Part shown: positions 6,775 to 8,500 of the stretch, piece by piece
Layout of the letters: each line of letters begins with the position of its first letter
Position numbering within the stretch: the first letter of the stretch is position 1
Assembly (NCBI GenBank): GCA_021801615.1
Contig: JAJYXS010000133.1
Location: 1 to 8,500 of the forward strand
DNA length: 8,500 nt
Direction of reading: 5' to 3'
DNA from: Actinomycetes bacterium
GTDB lineage: Bacteria > Actinomycetota > Acidimicrobiia > Acidimicrobiales > RAAP-2
Translations under genes and position numbers: made by a program
The notes under the pieces: generated by a model
The model's input: only the letters and a program-made list of their open reading frames with translations
The model's database searches: none
What the model was told of the DNA's origin: nothing

Positions 6775-8211
6775 ATGGCGAAAGCGAGCGGCTTGCTCAT
6801 CGGAGGGAAATGGTTGGAGGACGGCGACCGCCTCGTCGTGCGCGACAAGTACGACGGCGAGCCGGTGAGCGAGGTCGCAGTCGCATCGCCTGATCACGTT
6901 GCGCACGCTGTCGACGTCGCAGCAGCCGCGGTGGCACACGGTCCGCTCGACCCCCGGCAACGAAGCGCCGTTCTGAGCCGCGCGGCCCAGAACCTGGCAG
7001 CTGCTCGCGCCCGGGTGGTCGAGGACTACGTCGCAGAGACCGGGTTCACCCTTGCGGACGCCGAGACCGAGCTGGAGCGCACCATGGAGACGCTCACCTT
7101 GTGCGCTGCAGAGGCGCTCCGCCTGTCCGGCGAGGTCGTCCCAGTCAGTGCTGCACCCGGCGCAGGAGACCGGATCTGCTTCACCATGCGCGTCCCGGTG
7201 GGTGTGGTAGGGGCGATCGCGCCCTTCAACGCGCCGCTGAACACCGTCGCGCACAAGATCGGGCCGGCGATCGCCGCCGGCAACGCGGTGGTGTTGAAGC
7301 CGGCGGCGTCCACGCCGCTGTCTTCGATCCACCTCTGCGAAGCGCTGCTCGATGCGGGGCTGCCAGGTGAGTACCTCGGCCTCGTCGTCGGTCCAGGCTC
7401 GACGACCGGACAGTCGCTCGTCGAGGATCCCCGGGTCCGCTACTTCACCTTCACCGGCTCCACGCAGGTCGGGCTGCTCGTGAAGCAACGCTCCGGGATC
7501 GCGAAGACCCACCTGGAGCTCGGCGGCAACTGCGCCACCATCGTCTGCGAGGACGCCGACCTCGCGAGCGCGGCCGATCTCATCGTGCGTGGCGGCTACC
7601 GCAAGGCCGGCCAGGTGTGCACCTCCGTCCAGCGCCTGCTCGTGGTCGCCGCGGTCGCAGACGAGCTCGAAGAGATGCTCGCCGAGAGGGTCAAGGCCTT
7701 GCAGGTCGGCGACCCCCATCAGCAAGGGACGCAGGTCGGGCCGATGATCTCGAGCGGCGAGCGGGCCCGAGCGGCACGGATGGTGGACCAGGCGCTCCGC
7801 TCGGGTGCCCGCCGGGTCGCAGGTGGCGACGGCAGCGGGTCGGTGCTCGAGCCGACGCTTCTCGCCGACGTCCCCGAGGACTCCGAGATCATGAGCGAGG
7901 AGATCTTCGCACCGGTGGTCGCGATGCGCGGCGTCCCGGACTTCGCCGCGGCGATCGAGCTGGCCAACGCCACTCGCTACGGGCTGCAGGCGGGGATCTT
8001 CACGAAGGACATCGACCGAGCACTCTGGGCGGCCGAGCATCTCGACGTCGGAGGCGTGATGGTCAACGACACGTCGAGCTACCACGCGGACCTGATGCCC
8101 TACGGCGGCCGCCGTGACAGCGGCTACGGGCTCGAGGGGCCGCGCTACGCCGTGCAGGACATGACCGACGCGCGCACGGTCGTGGTGCGCCGAAGGCTCA
8201 GCGCGCAATGA
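6775..8211 (+). CDS. NAD(P)-dependent aldehyde dehydrogenase, lactaldehyde/phosphonoacetaldehyde/sulfolactaldehyde-type subgroup
   Basis: This 478-residue cytoplasmic enzyme oxidises an aldehyde to an acid and has full family length. Catalytic residues are present: Asn152 in APFNAPLN, Lys175 in VLKPAAS, cofactor loop GSTQVG (228-233), general base Glu248 in LELGGN, nucleophile Cys282 in GQVCTSVQR, and Glu376 in SEEIFAPV. The GQVCxSVQR block, FNAPLNTVAHKIGPA and the C-terminal YGLEGPRYAVQDMT resemble the subgroup containing lactaldehyde, phosphonoacetaldehyde, sulfolactaldehyde and non-phosphorylating glyceraldehyde-3-phosphate dehydrogenases, rather than the IolA (methylmalonate-semialdehyde) type. 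Ala rather than Glu follows KPA, so NADP use is possible. The ATG at 6775 has a good ribosome site, GAGGAAGG, just upstream. It is transcribed divergently from the ThDP operon, sharing a 138-base control region, which suggests a common pathway. A 1.5-kb open frame on the opposite strand here is a coding shadow. The exact substrate is unknown. Confidence 0.94.
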   Translation: MAKASGLLIGGKWLEDGDRLVVRDKYDGEPVSEVAVASPDHVAHAVDVAAAAVAHGPLDPRQRSAVLSRAAQNLAAARARVVEDYVAETGFTLADAETELERTMETLTLCAAEALRLSGEVVPVSAAPGAGDRICFTMRVPVGVVGAIAPFNAPLNTVAHKIGPAIAAGNAVVLKPAASTPLSSIHLCEALLDAGLPGEYLGLVVGPGSTTGQSLVEDPRVRYFTFTGSTQVGLLVKQRSGIAKTHLELGGNCATIVCEDADLASAADLIVRGGYRKAGQVCTSVQRLLVVAAVADELEEMLAERVKALQVGDPHQQGTQVGPMISSGERARAARMVDQALRSGARRVAGGDGSGSVLEPTLLADVPEDSEIMSEEIFAPVVAMRGVPDFAAAIELANATRYGLQAGIFTKDIDRALWAAEHLDVGGVMVNDTSSYHADLMPYGGRRDSGYGLEGPRYAVQDMTDARTVVVRRRLSAQ

Positions 8212-8378
8212 TGGCGGCGGCCGCGGACCCGGCCGTGATCGCTGCAGGTCGAGCCACCCGCCGGGGTACGGACAGGGGTACGGACAGGGGTACGGACAGG
8301 CAGTCCGGCCACTCGCAGCACCGAGCGGCAGTGTAGAGCCGCGCAGTTCGCAGCGGAGCCCGAGGGAGAGAAGGAAGA
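8212..8378. other. Intergenic gap with tandem repeat, no clear promoter or terminator
   Basis: This 167-base GC-rich gap separates two plus-strand genes. It contains a 12-base tandem repeat followed by a short hairpin (CGGAC 8293-8297 with GTCCG 8303-8307, 5-base loop). No T-run follows the hairpin, so a rho-independent terminator is not supported. No convincing -35/-10 pair was found. Confidence 0.5.
8263..8300 (+). repeat. Tandem repeat, 12-base unit, three perfect copies
   Basis: GGGGTACGGACA is repeated three times without mismatch (8263-8274, 8275-8286, 8287-8298), with two bases of a fourth copy. It is a small minisatellite between the dehydrogenase and the next gene. Each unit contains the palindrome GTAC. 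It may arise from replication slippage or serve as a repeated binding site; the sequence alone does not decide. Confidence 0.85.
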
Positions 8379-8500
8379 ATGCCTAGACACAAGTTGGTAC
8401 GCAAGCTCGAGGAGTACGAGTGGGTCGACCTGGCAGGACACCGCGATGCCGCGCTCACGAAGCTCCTCGTGACCAAGGAGGAATGTGGCGCGGAGAACAT
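8379..8500 (+). CDS. Start of an unidentified gene, possibly a cupin-type protein (partial, C-terminus off the right edge)
   Basis: An open frame begins with ATG at 8379 after a purine-rich ribosome site (GAGGGAGAGAAGGAAGA, 8362-8378) and runs 40 complete codons to the edge without a stop. The visible protein begins MPRHKLVRKLEEYEWVDLAG and continues with a segment ending LLVTKEECGAEN (29-40). The pattern of a short charged start followed by a strand and a GAEN-like turn resembles the N-terminus of small single-domain cupins, but the metal-binding His motifs would lie outside the window. The ribosome site and lack of stops support a real gene. Same strand as the dehydrogenase, 167 bases downstream, so it may share its pathway. 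The function should be treated as unknown. Confidence 0.6.
   Translation, partial: MPRHKLVRKLEEYEWVDLAGHRDAALTKLLVTKEECGAEN

Noticed and set aside
6637..8208. Long open frame on the minus strand opposite the aldehyde dehydrogenase, continuous with the ThDP gene frame
   Set aside because: The plus strand encodes a complete ALDH with all catalytic residues. The antisense translation is rich in Arg, His and Asp with no recognisable domain, as is usual for shadows in high-GC DNA.
8212..8240. GC-rich CGGCCG inverted repeat just after the ALDH as a terminator
   Set aside because: CGGCCG is itself a palindrome, so pairing is ambiguous, and no T-run follows.
1..8500. Naming the cluster as inositol catabolism (iolG, iolD, iolA)
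   Set aside because: Only the general enzyme classes and a GHGN motif agree. The ALDH active-site block differs from IolA and no other iol gene is visible, so gene symbols were not assigned.
1..8500. tRNA, rRNA, CRISPR, insertion sequences, toxin-antitoxin or phage genes
   Set aside because: No cloverleaf, spaced repeat array, transposase motif or terminal inverted repeat was seen by eye on either strand.

Overview
The window is high-GC, gene-dense DNA with GTG starts, 4-base stop/start overlaps and long spurious antisense open frames. This, together with the protein types, suggests an actinobacterium (Actinomycetota), possibly a soil or aquatic lineage. The genus cannot be told from this sequence. 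No rRNA, tRNA, CRISPR array, phage gene or insertion sequence was seen.

Layout. Bases 1-6636 hold five genes on the minus strand, read right to left as one tight operon. In order of transcription they are: a thiamine-diphosphate (ThDP) enzyme of the acetolactate-synthase superfamily (6636-4636); a Gfo/Idh/MocA-type NAD(P) oxidoreductase (4609-3584); a ribose-type ABC permease (3587-2385); its secreted substrate-binding protein (2322-1180); and the ribose-type double ABC ATPase (1183-1, cut by the left edge). Two junctions are GTGA overlaps, one gap is 26 bases and one is 62 bases. A 138-base divergent control region (6637-6774) separates this operon from a plus-strand aldehyde dehydrogenase (6775-8211). 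After a 167-base gap containing a 12-base tandem repeat, a further plus-strand gene starts at 8379 and leaves the window; its N-terminus weakly resembles a cupin-type protein.

How the genes may work together. The transporter belongs to the class that imports pentoses, hexoses, cyclitols and related polyols. The Gfo/Idh enzyme would oxidise a hydroxyl of the imported compound, the ThDP enzyme would cleave, condense or hydrolyse a keto intermediate, and the aldehyde dehydrogenase would oxidise the resulting aldehyde. This logic resembles inositol catabolism (IolG, IolD, IolA), and the ThDP enzyme shares a GHGN motif with IolD. However, the ALDH belongs to a different-looking subgroup (GQVCTSVQR around the catalytic Cys), so the substrate is open and the cluster may encode an undescribed catabolic route.

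The best regulatory signal is a TTGACT-17-CATACT promoter on the minus strand. It places the expected transcription start exactly on the GTG of the ThDP gene, which predicts a leaderless operon mRNA. A 10-base palindrome lies in the promoter spacer and an 11-base tandem repeat lies in the ALDH leader; both are possible regulator sites.
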